Part shown: piece after piece, positions 9,020 through 17,562 of the stretch
Layout: every line of letters begins with the position of its first letter
Numbering within the stretch: position 1 is the stretch's first letter
Origin: CAZFIM01 sp964519615
GTDB taxonomy: Bacteria; Chloroflexota; Dehalococcoidia; GIF9; UBA5629
Direction of reading: 5' to 3'
Assembly (NCBI GenBank): GCA_964519615.1
Contig: CAZFIM010000018.1
Location: 1-43,615 of the forward strand
Length of the DNA stretch: 43,615 nucleotides
The notes under the pieces: model-generated
The model's input: the letters and a program-made list of their open reading frames with translations, nothing else
Databases searched by the model: none
What the model was told of the DNA's origin: nothing
Position numbers and translations under genes: made by a program

Positions 9020-9098
9020 AAAAAGAAGATGTTTAGCAGCATTAATGTTTATATATCGTAAAGAAAGACTCTTACAGACTTTGTCATACCTAATCACC

Positions 9099-10028
9099 TT
9101 ATTTTGTCAGGTAAGAGGTCTCCACCACGTCTCCGAGTTTAAGGGGCGTGCTCATAATACCCTTTTCTATCATCCACGATACAATGGCGTCGATATCGGC
9201 TTCCTGCGGCAAACCTGGTTGAGGGAAATGAGGAATATCAAGCTTTACGTTCTCAGGAATACGAGCGATTTGGTTAAAAAGCGCTTGATATTTACCGGGT
9301 TCGTTATTTATGAGTTCGACAGCTTGCTGCCATGACGTGATGTATTTACCAATAGCATCGTGTTTTTTATCCAGAGAGTTCACTGAGAAGATAAGGCCGG
9401 GCCCGGCGATCAGGCTGTCTATATCAGATAAAACCACAGTGCCACCGTTAAGTACTGCAACGTCTGACAGCGGTGGTGTAAGTATCGCCGCCGGTACCTG
9501 TCCCTGGTTCAATGCTTCCAGACGCATGGGTAAAACGGGGATGTTCACCTTAACAACATCATTGCCGGAAAGTCCTTTCTCATCAAGCAATCGGTCCAGA
9601 CCATATTCCATGATAGTGCTGGTGGCTATTGCCACCTCCTTACCTTTCAATCCGTTGAGGTCTTTAATATTACTTTGTGAGGAGGTAACGACTTCGAACA
9701 TACGGGGCATAGCTGACCAGACTGCTATTCTGGTAGCACTCTTTTCTTTATTCATGTTAACCGCTTCAAAAACGTCCTGTATGATTCCATCCAATTCACC
9801 CGTAAGCAAAGCAGTGTTCATTTCGATTGTACTCTGGAAAGGTACTATCTCAACCTCAATTCCATGTTTTTCGTACAGGCCTTCTTCTTGTGCAACGTAG
9901 GCGATCACATCGAAAACTCTTGCCATCGAGCCTATTTTTAGCGTGTCAGAAGATGCTGTGTGTGTGTTGCATCCCATCAATAGTGTCATAAGTGTTAATA
10001 ATACAAGCAGACCATATCTTAAAAACAT
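9099..10028 (-). CDS. NMT1/SsuA-type substrate-binding lipoprotein of an ABC importer
   Basis: Periplasmic-binding-protein-like component of a NitT/TauT-class importer, 309 residues. A lipoprotein signal ends at LLMGC with the modified cysteine at C20. The mature part shows the family pattern KIGSMARVFDVIAYVAQEEGLYEKHGIEVEIVPF near the start (shown here as its key features: GLYEKHGIEVE and the following binding loop), GKEVAIATSTIMEYGLD, and VPAAILTPPL. These proteins bind sulfonates, nitrate, pyrimidine or aromatic precursors in other organisms. Its permease and ATPase are the next two genes upstream in the same transcript. The ligand is unknown; the neighbouring biosynthetic genes suggest a precursor of a small molecule. 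Confidence 0.9.
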   Translation of the reverse strand: MFLRYGLLVLLTLMTLLMGCNTHTASSDTLKIGSMARVFDVIAYVAQEEGLYEKHGIEVEIVPFQSTIEMNTALLTGELDGIIQDVFEAVNMNKEKSATRIAVWSAMPRMFEVVTSSQSNIKDLNGLKGKEVAIATSTIMEYGLDRLLDEKGLSGNDVVKVNIPVLPMRLEALNQGQVPAAILTPPLSDVAVLNGGTVVLSDIDSLIAGPGLIFSVNSLDKKHDAIGKYITSWQQAVELINNEPGKYQALFNQIARIPENVKLDIPHFPQPGLPQEADIDAIVSWMIEKGIMSTPLKLGDVVETSYLTK

Positions 10029-10087
10029 GTATTAACTCCTTTCATATTATCTGCTTTTTTTAGCTATCAAGACCGAGCCTGCATACA

Positions 10088-10843
10088 TCACACAGCCGTA
10101 ACAGGTATATCTACCTTCTTCCAGCGACAAAGCCTGTTCTCGAGAGCAGCCAGGCCGATAAAGGCAAAAGCACCGATTGCGCTCATAGCTAATATGGCGG
10201 CGTACATTCGGTTGTATGACAGCTGTTGCCAGGTATTCATTATATGGAATCCTAAACCTGAGGAGGTGGCGAAAGACTCAGCAAGATAGAGTATGGCGAA
10301 AGCAATAGCAATATTCATACGTAAAGATGTCAGTGTAGCCGGCAAACAAGCCGGGAAATAGATAAACCTGAGCAATTGGAAATTACCGGCGCCTAGAGAA
10401 CGAAGTGAGTGGATCAGCTCAACAGGTATGTTGCTCGAGGCATCGCGAACGATTACAATTACCTGGAACAACAAGATCAGGGAAATGAGGAATACTTTAC
10501 TTGTATCGCCGATTCCCATGAACAATATTACTACCGGAAGTAATGCCACCTTGGGCACCGGATAGGTAATATATATCAATGGATAGAAAAATTTATCGAG
10601 CTTTTTATTCTGCCCCAGTATCAGGCCTACCGGCAAACCGATTGCGGTAGCGAAGACAAGGCTTAACAATATGCGCCAACTACTCACCAGAATATGCCAT
10701 CCCAGATCACGAGGTAAATCATGGAAAAATGCAAAAAGGACCTTCCATGGAGCTGGAAGTATGGGTGAATTCAGCGCAAGTGCAGCAATCTCCCAAATTA
10801 GGAATAGTGCAACTATGCTCAGGATAATCGGTTTCCAGTTCAT
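10088..10843 (-). CDS. NitT/TauT-type ABC importer permease
   Basis: Binding-protein-dependent permease of 251 residues with six predicted membrane helices. The EAA-like loop lies near residues 150-175 (IHSLRSLGAGNFQLLRFIYFPA), which couples to the ATPase. The sequence AESFATSSGLGFHIMNTWQQL is typical of SsuC/TauC-like permeases. Its ATG overlaps the stop of the ATPase gene by 4 bases, and the lipoprotein gene follows 59 bases downstream. Together the three genes form a complete importer embedded between the prenyltransferase and radical SAM genes. Confidence 0.9.
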   Translation of the reverse strand: MNWKPIILSIVALFLIWEIAALALNSPILPAPWKVLFAFFHDLPRDLGWHILVSSWRILLSLVFATAIGLPVGLILGQNKKLDKFFYPLIYITYPVPKVALLPVVILFMGIGDTSKVFLISLILLFQVIVIVRDASSNIPVELIHSLRSLGAGNFQLLRFIYFPACLPATLTSLRMNIAIAFAILYLAESFATSSGLGFHIMNTWQQLSYNRMYAAILAMSAIGAFAFIGLAALENRLCRWKKVDIPVTAV

Positions 10844-11613
10844 TGATAAAACCTTAGCGTTTGCATCTTTTCACTCTCCGCCTTTGTATCAAGCAAACTT
10901 CTCAATATATGGCATATCGATGAGAATTGAGAAGTATTGCGATATAGCAAAGTTCCCGAGCCCGGGTTTTCAATAACGACCGCCTCTGTATTGGGCGGTT
11001 GACGTAATACCAGTATTCTATTACTTAGTAGTACAGCTTCTTCAATATTGTGGGTGACCAGCACCAGCGTGCATGATAGTCTTTCCCAGAGAGACATAAC
11101 GACATTCTGTAGATCTTCCCGTGTAAGTGCGTCGAGAGAAGCGAAGGGTTCATCCATGAGCAAAAGATCGGGCTCGAGAGCCAGAGTGCGCGCTATAGCT
11201 ACCCGCTGCCGCTCGCCGCCGCTGATCTCTGAAGGGAATTTTTCAGCGATACCTTCTATTCCAAGACGCAGAAGCCATTCTCGCGCTTTGCGGCCTGAAT
11301 GTATTTTATTATAGCGCCTGATTCGCAATCCCACTACTGTGTTGTCAAATACGGTTGCCCAGGGCAAAAGACCGAAGTCCTGTAATATCAATCCGGTAGA
11401 CATCCTCGGGCCGGTAAGTGAGGCGTTGTCAATGCAAATATTACCTCTTGCAGGGAGATAAAGGCATGCCAGCAAATAGAGCAATGTAGTCTTGCCACAC
11501 CCAGATGGGCCGATTATAGCCCAGCGCTCACGATGCGCAGCTTGCCAGTTGAAGCCTTGAAATATGGCTTTACCGGGAGTATAGGAAAAACTAACATTCT
11601 CAAGTTTTACCAT
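10840..11613 (-). CDS. NitT/TauT-type ABC importer ATP-binding protein
   Basis: ATPase subunit of 257 residues. Walker A is GPSGCGKTT (35-43), the Q-loop is ILQDFGLLPWATV, the signature is SGGERQRVAIARTLAL, Walker B is LLLMDEPFASLD, and the H-loop is LVLVTHNIEEA. This arrangement, including the FASLD sequence, is characteristic of SsuB/TauB/NrtD importer ATPases. It overlaps the permease start by 4 bases and begins 38 bases after the UbiA stop, with no terminator between them, so it belongs to the same minus-strand unit. Substrate is set by the lipoprotein and remains unknown. Confidence 0.91.
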   Translation of the reverse strand: MVKLENVSFSYTPGKAIFQGFNWQAAHRERWAIIGPSGCGKTTLLYLLACLYLPARGNICIDNASLTGPRMSTGLILQDFGLLPWATVFDNTVVGLRIRRYNKIHSGRKAREWLLRLGIEGIAEKFPSEISGGERQRVAIARTLALEPDLLLMDEPFASLDALTREDLQNVVMSLWERLSCTLVLVTHNIEEAVLLSNRILVLRQPPNTEAVVIENPGSGTLLYRNTSQFSSICHILRSLLDTKAESEKMQTLRFYQ

Positions 11614-11651
11614 AGTATCGATTCGTTTCTGTTATCCTGTTGTCATTTCAT

Positions 11652-12671
11652 TTAATTAATGCCCAGCCATGGCCCCGTACCGGGTATGAATATCTGCCAG
11701 ATGCTGATCAGGATCGCTATTGAGATCGTTAACCTGAAGATCGACAGTGACGCAAAAGCTTTCAGTCCCCTTTCTCTGCTTGAGGCATGACCTGATAGGA
11801 TGATTGTCCGTAGCAGAGCATAGGAGCCTGCGCTTAATGCAAGTATTAAATAAATTATCCCGAGCGGCGCTATAAGAGGTAATGCCAGTGCCAGCGCGAG
11901 AGCAATACAGGTGAATACCAGCCCTAACCTGACTGCGGTTTCAGGGGATGGGCGGGTAAAAAGAGCCGGGGGTATAGGCTGCGCTGTTTCCTGCATGGAG
12001 CTAGAGGTAATATGGACTGGATAGTAAACCATAATATGAGCAGCCTGCCAGGCAACTCCAAGCAGATAGAGGTACCATGGGAGAAGGCTTGAAAAAAGAG
12101 TTTCCGGAGCAAAAGCCGACCATCCGCCCAGGTAAATAAGGCCTACAATTGGCGGGAGGGTGAGATAGCCTATCTTGTCCCTTAAAAAGCAGGAGTAGAG
12201 AAAACCGAGAACAAGTGCCAAAAAAAGAATAAACCAGGTAGTGATATTAAAAAGAAACCAGCACAAAGTCAGACTTGCCACTAGCAGGAAAACAACATAG
12301 ATAAGAGTTACTCGTGCTTTGAGCCTTCCGCTGGGAATAGGGCGGGCTTGCCAGAGATGCCTATCCCTTTCTCGGTCAACGTAATCATTGAATATGTTAA
12401 CCGCACTTCCTGCTAGAGCTACTGTGATAAATCCCAAGAGGCATTGAATAAAGGTTGGAAAACGGCCTAATGCCAGCACTACGGCACCTGCGGCATTCAG
12501 AGGGGTCATCACTAAAAAAATGGGCCGTGCGATAATAAACAGACCCAGTACCCGATCTCCTAACGTATAATTACTTTTGATTGTGGCACCATAGCCAAAG
12601 CCCGCTCTGGCAATTGAAGTAAGACGATCATGCAACCTCCCATGGTGGTGCGGGATATAATATTGTTTCAT
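11652..12671 (-). CDS. UbiA-superfamily prenyltransferase
   Basis: Membrane aromatic prenyltransferase-like protein of 339 residues with about eight to nine helices. The first Asp-rich motif is clear: NDYVDRERD at residues 95-103, followed by ARPIPSGRLKAR. The family transfers a polyprenyl chain onto an aromatic ring, as in quinone, heme O or archaeal lipid pathways. The expected second Asp-rich motif is not evident: the corresponding loop after WQAAHIMVYYPVHI has no DxxxD. This could mean divergent chemistry or a missed alignment. The gene starts 3 bases after the FixX stop, so it is firmly in the operon with FixCX, the molybdoenzyme and the radical SAM pair. I infer a role in making or remodelling a quinone-like or other prenylated electron carrier. 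Confidence 0.85.
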   Translation of the reverse strand: MKQYYIPHHHGRLHDRLTSIARAGFGYGATIKSNYTLGDRVLGLFIIARPIFLVMTPLNAAGAVVLALGRFPTFIQCLLGFITVALAGSAVNIFNDYVDRERDRHLWQARPIPSGRLKARVTLIYVVFLLVASLTLCWFLFNITTWFILFLALVLGFLYSCFLRDKIGYLTLPPIVGLIYLGGWSAFAPETLFSSLLPWYLYLLGVAWQAAHIMVYYPVHITSSSMQETAQPIPPALFTRPSPETAVRLGLVFTCIALALALALPLIAPLGIIYLILALSAGSYALLRTIILSGHASSRERGLKAFASLSIFRLTISIAILISIWQIFIPGTGPWLGIN

Positions 12672-12674
12672 CGG

Positions 12675-12941
12675 CTAGTACCTGTAAATAATACCGAAGC
12701 TGCCGGGTGGATAGTCCCATATCAACGAGTTCTGATCGCATACAACGCGGCATGTCCCGCATTCCAGACATCCTTCCCATGAAAAAACTACTGCTCCATC
12801 CACAAGAGTATAATTCTCGACGGGGCAGACATAGGTGCATAGTTTATGAGGACATTGGGCACATACCTGACTATTTATTTGTATATGAGGTTCAGCAGCA
12901 ACATGGAATAGATCCAACGCCAGTTTATCATCTGTTTTCAT
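12675..12941 (-). CDS. fixX: FixX-like ferredoxin
   Basis: Ferredoxin of 88 residues, partner of FixC. Two cysteine quartets are seen: C27, C30, C35, C39 and C58, C61, C64, C68 (from the start at 12941). It also has the FixX-type C-terminus with WDYPPGSFGI. The start at 12941 overlaps the FixC stop by 4 bases (ATGA); a longer in-frame start at 12968 would overlap by 31 bases and sits on top of a GGGAGG sequence that more likely serves as the ribosome site. In ETF-quinone oxidoreductases the FeS domain passes electrons from flavin to quinone. No fixA or fixB (ETF) gene is found in this window. Confidence 0.88.
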   Translation of the reverse strand: MKTDDKLALDLFHVAAEPHIQINSQVCAQCPHKLCTYVCPVENYTLVDGAVVFSWEGCLECGTCRVVCDQNSLIWDYPPGSFGIIYRY

Positions 12942-14323
12942 ATGAATGATATTCCTCCCTTTATACACTGCCAGAGAAACCTGACGAGCGGAAACATCTT
13001 TGAAAAGGCCCGTGTCAAACCGTTGTGCCGGTACATATTTTGCGGTGCATTGGCATGATACTCCTTTAACCTGGAGCGGAAGGTCTTGATCATTTTCAAT
13101 TCCTGCTGCCGTTTGGGAAGCTCGTTGATGGTGAAGTAGTCTACAGCCATATGAGTGATAGCGTCGAAGTAACCGCTAAAAAATTCGGGATTGCCGTCAG
13201 CGAAATGGTTGAGCTTCCGATATCTCTTCAGGTCCTTCATCACAAAGCTGTCATTCAACAGCTCCTGATAGAGGGCGAGATTCTTTTTATTGCATCCGCC
13301 CTTCTTGTTGGCTTCGATTACGGTTTTCGCCGCAGCTTCGCCGGAGGCCATGGCAAAATTAGTGCCTTCATAATGAATGGAAGCGTTGAGAAAACGGGCT
13401 GCGTCACCTGCGATCAGCAGCCCGTTGGTATAGTATTTAGGTGTGAAATCATAACCACCGTCAGGGGCCAGATGAGCTTGATATTCAACGGTCTCACCAC
13501 CCTTAATGTAATTCCTGACGAAGGGATGTTCCTTGAAATGTTCCAGAATATCGGGTGCCTTCTTACGGCTTGCACAAAGCGGTTCAAGCCCCAACCATGT
13601 AACTACTGAAAGCGTATCGAGATTGGTGTAGATATTTCCTCCACCCCAGATACCTTCTGTGGCGTCACCTGCGATATACTTGAATTCCACACCCTCGTTA
13701 CCTGTAAGTTGAAAGCGATCTTCGATAACTTCTCTGGGAAGTTTTATTACTTCCTTCATGCCCAGTGCGACCTGCCGAGGTTTGTATTCTTTGCGCAGGC
13801 CTGCTTTTCTTGCCAGAAGAGAGTTGACTCCGTCGGCAGCGATGACGACATCGGCGTATACATTGCCCTCCCCGCCTCTTGCCATGACGCCGACAACTCT
13901 ATCGCCATCCCATAAAAGGTCATCGATTACCGTATCTGTGATGACCATAGCCCCTGCCTCCTCTGCTTTCTGTGCATACCACCTGTCAAACTTTGCCCTT
14001 GAGACGGTAAAGCTATGGTTGTAGGGAGGTACGTTGTGGTCCTCGCTGTGTACTCCAATCGATACGGCGTCCTTTCCGGATATCAGAAAAATCTGTACAC
14101 CTCTGATATGGCGTTCTACCGGCGCTTCCTCCCAGAAATTTGGTATCAGCCTGTTGAGGATGGGGGTAAAAAGGATACCGCCGAAGACATTTTTTGCGCC
14201 GGGGTAGGAGGCCCGCTCTATGAGCAGGACTTCCATCCCGGCTTTAGCCATGACATAGGCGGCAGTAGTTCCTGCCGGTCCGGCACCGACAACAATGGCA
14301 TCGAATTTCTCGCTATTTTCCAT
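12938..14323 (-). CDS. fixC: FixC / ETF-quinone oxidoreductase-like flavoprotein
   Basis: FAD-dependent oxidoreductase of 461 residues. The dinucleotide-binding motif VGAGPAGTTAAY lies at 12-23, followed by the typical LIERASYPGAKNVFGG. A second flavin-contact motif is LIAGDAARFLNASIHYEG. These are FixC/ETF-QO signatures. The C-terminal part has a helical, membrane-associated appearance (KMFPLVRFLWQCI). It lies 60 bases downstream of the molybdopterin subunit and is coupled to FixX by ATGA overlap. In the family, electrons move between ETF and the quinone pool, or to low-potential acceptors in bifurcating FixABCX. Without FixAB nearby, the electron partner here is open; the adjacent molybdoenzyme and possible quinone-modifying genes suggest a quinone-linked route. 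Confidence 0.9.
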   Translation of the reverse strand: MENSEKFDAIVVGAGPAGTTAAYVMAKAGMEVLLIERASYPGAKNVFGGILFTPILNRLIPNFWEEAPVERHIRGVQIFLISGKDAVSIGVHSEDHNVPPYNHSFTVSRAKFDRWYAQKAEEAGAMVITDTVIDDLLWDGDRVVGVMARGGEGNVYADVVIAADGVNSLLARKAGLRKEYKPRQVALGMKEVIKLPREVIEDRFQLTGNEGVEFKYIAGDATEGIWGGGNIYTNLDTLSVVTWLGLEPLCASRKKAPDILEHFKEHPFVRNYIKGGETVEYQAHLAPDGGYDFTPKYYTNGLLIAGDAARFLNASIHYEGTNFAMASGEAAAKTVIEANKKGGCNKKNLALYQELLNDSFVMKDLKRYRKLNHFADGNPEFFSGYFDAITHMAVDYFTINELPKRQQELKMIKTFRSRLKEYHANAPQNMYRHNGLTRAFSKMFPLVRFLWQCIKGGISFI

Positions 14324-14383
14324 GGCTCTCTCAATCCTATCTTGATTTAATCGCTGTTATTTAAAGATGTACAACACCGCTAA

Positions 14384-16618
14384 CTATTTATGTATCTTTC
14401 CTTCCTGTCCTGATGGAACAGATCCGATATCGCCTTCGTAACCCTGTAAGCGATAGGCGCTTTTCGGAAGGTCTGCCATTTCATCTTTCTCAACTTTTCT
14501 GACCTTGCACAGGAGACAGGTAAGATCGGGTGCTCCGTACATGGGGTCGAAATGTTCATTAGACGTAAGTACATTGGGGCTGGATATTGTGAGTCCGTGA
14601 AGAGGCCCGGGTTCCTCAGGATAGAAGCAGTTGGCCGTTGCCATAATCACGCCCGGAAGGATTCCCGGGAATACTCTGGCCACCTGTCTGATCTTACCTC
14701 TCGGAGACTCTATCCACATCCAGTCGCCATCTTTGATATCGTGCTTTTCTGCGGTCTCAGGATTAATCTGTGCTGTCGGGTAGATCATGAAGCTCCTGAG
14801 CCAGGGGATATTGCGGTATTGTGCCAGGAAATAGAACGGCTGGCGGTATCCGCTGGTAAGGACATAAGGATATTCCTTTGCCAGTTCAGGGGTGGAAACG
14901 GGGCTTTCACCCGGCTCCACGAATTGCGGCAGAGGATCATATCCCATCTCCTCCAGCACGGTCGAGTAGAGCTCAAGTTTGCCCGTGGGGGTGGGGAATC
15001 CGCCGCCCTTCTTCCAGTAGTCGGTCTTATATTTGTAGTAGATTTGCTCTTTGCCTGTTCTGGCGCATACCAGTTTTTCACTGAATTGTTTCCAGGTCAT
15101 GTTTCCCTTACGCAACTGGTAATCAAGCATCTCTTCCACCGTGTTCCAGGGCCAGTGCTCGGGAGCGACTCGTTTACCTATTTCAAGCGCAATTTTATTG
15201 TCCGGCCATGCTTCTCCCGGCGGTTCGACGCATTTGTTGATGGCTTCGATCATGAAGCGGGGGTGCATATCGAATATATCGTCCTGCTCCAGGTAATGAG
15301 CGGCAGGTAATACGATATCAGCGTATTCAGCCTGTGGGCCCATGAAATGATCGCACTGAACGCGGAAAATATCTTCCCTCTCAAATGCTTTCACCACATA
15401 ATTGGTATTGGCAAGGTGTACAAGTTGCTGCCCCGCCATCGCAATCCATACCCTGACCCTGTCAGGATGATCGCTGACTATTTCTTTTATAACAGTATCG
15501 GAATGGGCGGTACGGGCTGCTCCCAGTTTGTGTATACCTCCTCCCCTGATTTTACCTTTCATTTGATCGGTAATAGGGATTTCAAAGAAGAAGTCCTCAA
15601 TCAGTCCGGTATCAGGCAGGACCCAGCTCATCATGCTGCCCGGCCTTTCAATGTTGCCGGTAATACCGCACAGGTCTACCACCGCTCTGATATTCTGTCC
15701 GGCGTTTGCCTGACGTTCAAGAGAGCTGCCCACCTGAATGGTGCCGGGGGTATCAATGGCAAAAAGGCGCGCTGCCTGTATCATCTTCTCCTTGGGTACC
15801 CAGGTGATTTGTTCCACCTTTTCGGGAGGATATTCCGCCGCGCGTTTTTTCAATTCTTCAAAGCCATATGTCCAGTTCTCTACGAATTCCTTATCATACA
15901 ATCCTTCGCTGATGATAACGTTCATCATCCCTAACATTAGGGCTGTATCCGTGCCGGGTCTTATCTGCAGCCAGACAGTCGCTCTGGAAGTCATGGCGGT
16001 TGCTCTGGGATCGATCACGATTAAATTCTTGACATGGTCCAGGGATTGCAGGAAGTAGTATGCCATCTCAGAATCGGCGCTGCTGATTTCAAGCTGCTTG
16101 GCCAGAACAATCTGTGTCTTGGGATACTCGCCGCCCCAGCCGTGATAGTCAGCGTAAAGCCTGCCGTATCCAGTTACCAGCGAATAAATACCTATTCTCG
16201 GGCTATGGCAAACATAGCCCGGTGTTATTGTATTCGCTGAACCAATTGAGCGGGCCAGACGATGAATATACCTGTTACAGCCGCGACCCGTCCCCTGAGA
16301 GACTGCAATTGTGTGCGGACCGTATTTTTCCTTGGCCTCCTTAATTTTACTGGCGATAGTATCGAGTGCCTCATCCCAGGTAATGCGCTGCCATTTACCT
16401 TCCGCTCTCTTGCCGATCCTTTTCAACGGGTATTTAAGCCGGTAAGGATTATTAATATGCTGCAATGCGGACAGGCCTTTGGCGCACATTGTTCCGCCAG
16501 TAGAAGTATCAGGATTTCCCTCGACATGGACGATGCTGCCGTTTTCGACGGTCACAAGCACCCCGCATCCTCCATGGCAACCTTTACATGTTGTTTTTAT
16601 AATTTTTCTTTCACTCAT
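14384..16618 (-). CDS. molybdopterin oxidoreductase catalytic subunit (PsrA/acetylene-hydratase-like)
   Basis: DMSO-reductase-family protein of 744 residues. The N-terminal [4Fe-4S] site is complete: C11, C14, C18 (CKGCHGGC) and C45 (MCAKG). The likely Mo/W ligand is C137 in PGYVCHSPRIG. The MGD-binding and C-terminal molybdopterin dinucleotide domains are recognised by QIRPGTD, DIVLPAAHYLEQDD and GDWMWIESPRGK. There is no twin-arginine signal, so it should act in the cytoplasm. With the NrfD-like and PsrB-like genes immediately upstream it forms a three-subunit membrane complex of the polysulfide/thiosulfate-reductase layout, but the substrate could be quite different, including an organic compound. 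It is paralogous to the protein at 18966, sharing long blocks such as YDKEFVEKWTYGF-like sequence. Confidence 0.9.
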   Translation of the reverse strand: MSERKIIKTTCKGCHGGCGVLVTVENGSIVHVEGNPDTSTGGTMCAKGLSALQHINNPYRLKYPLKRIGKRAEGKWQRITWDEALDTIASKIKEAKEKYGPHTIAVSQGTGRGCNRYIHRLARSIGSANTITPGYVCHSPRIGIYSLVTGYGRLYADYHGWGGEYPKTQIVLAKQLEISSADSEMAYYFLQSLDHVKNLIVIDPRATAMTSRATVWLQIRPGTDTALMLGMMNVIISEGLYDKEFVENWTYGFEELKKRAAEYPPEKVEQITWVPKEKMIQAARLFAIDTPGTIQVGSSLERQANAGQNIRAVVDLCGITGNIERPGSMMSWVLPDTGLIEDFFFEIPITDQMKGKIRGGGIHKLGAARTAHSDTVIKEIVSDHPDRVRVWIAMAGQQLVHLANTNYVVKAFEREDIFRVQCDHFMGPQAEYADIVLPAAHYLEQDDIFDMHPRFMIEAINKCVEPPGEAWPDNKIALEIGKRVAPEHWPWNTVEEMLDYQLRKGNMTWKQFSEKLVCARTGKEQIYYKYKTDYWKKGGGFPTPTGKLELYSTVLEEMGYDPLPQFVEPGESPVSTPELAKEYPYVLTSGYRQPFYFLAQYRNIPWLRSFMIYPTAQINPETAEKHDIKDGDWMWIESPRGKIRQVARVFPGILPGVIMATANCFYPEEPGPLHGLTISSPNVLTSNEHFDPMYGAPDLTCLLCKVRKVEKDEMADLPKSAYRLQGYEGDIGSVPSGQEGKIHK

Positions 16619-16643
16619 TGTAATTACTCAGCTCCTTACGTCT

Positions 16644-17561
16644 TTAATGATACAGAGATGTCGTGGCGGGAATAAGGGGATTATGAATACCAGCCTTCAG
16701 CAAGACGTATTTGAGGAAAACAGCACCTACAGTATGCAGGATTATCACACCGATCATTATTGCTGCAGAAGCTTCGCCGGTAAAGAAACTTACTATTGAT
16801 ACAACAAGAGGTATGATAATGCCGCATAAAACGACGCCGAGCCAGAAAGGCGCAGCAAGACTGCCGCGAAGAAGTAGTATTGCACTGTATTTGGCCGCTC
16901 TGCCATTGTACGTTGCATTCCAGATGAAAGCTCCCATCATCAGGGCATTGGCAATAAGGACAATGCGGGTGGCGGCTTCAACTGCCACGATGTTTATCTC
17001 AGCGCCAGCAATATCTACAGCCATAATAAGTGCAAAACCATCAGCAATGCCGGCAACAATCAGGATGAGAGGTACTAATGCAGTATTCCAGAAAGGAACG
17101 CTGCGGCAGTAGCTCATGATAAAACCGCTGTAAATGCCGACACAAAAGGCGAATATTCCTCCCAGTACCTTCAGAAGAATATCCCAGGGAGTGCCAGGGA
17201 AGAAATATGTTACGATGAGCTGTATAAAGACTATACCGCCAAACAATATCGTAAACGTAATGCCTCTGGTGAACCAGGAGGTTTTCCACGCTGTGGTAAA
17301 TGGGGGAATAGTCCTCCAGAACCGGAACGGTTTGCCGAAGTACAAGATATGCAGAGGCACTTTAAGGAACATGATAATAACCCAGGCGGCTACCATGCCC
17401 CAGAAATTATTGTAAAAAAGCGATACAAGGTAAAGACCGGCGCCGAGAGAAGTAAAGACCTCGGCAATCCAGACAAGGATACCTCTTCTCTGTATCCACT
17501 CTGTCTGAGGGGTGTATCTGGTCATCCATTCATGTGGTACCATCCACTGTCTCAATGCCAT
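16644..17561 (-). CDS. NrfD/PsrC-like membrane anchor subunit
   Basis: Integral membrane protein of 305 residues with about eight helices, matching NrfD/PsrC proteins that exchange electrons with quinones. Typical features are KVPLHILYFGKPFRFWRT near the second helix and GIYSGFIMSYCRSVPFWNTALVP mid-protein (the two loops facing the FeS subunit). The start at 17561 lies one base after the stop of the FeS gene, with GAGGTG upstream; the frame is open further upstream inside that gene but this is not used. It anchors the FeS and molybdopterin subunits encoded on either side and links them to the quinone pool. Confidence 0.9.
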   Translation of the reverse strand: MALRQWMVPHEWMTRYTPQTEWIQRRGILVWIAEVFTSLGAGLYLVSLFYNNFWGMVAAWVIIMFLKVPLHILYFGKPFRFWRTIPPFTTAWKTSWFTRGITFTILFGGIVFIQLIVTYFFPGTPWDILLKVLGGIFAFCVGIYSGFIMSYCRSVPFWNTALVPLILIVAGIADGFALIMAVDIAGAEINIVAVEAATRIVLIANALMMGAFIWNATYNGRAAKYSAILLLRGSLAAPFWLGVVLCGIIIPLVVSIVSFFTGEASAAIMIGVIILHTVGAVFLKYVLLKAGIHNPLIPATTSLYH

Positions 17562-17562
17562 T

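Noticed and set aside
14552..15310. 252-codon plus-strand open frame opposite the molybdoenzyme gene
   Set aside because: It lies wholly antisense to a gene with clear motifs, has no family features or ribosome site, and its composition is that of a shadow frame.
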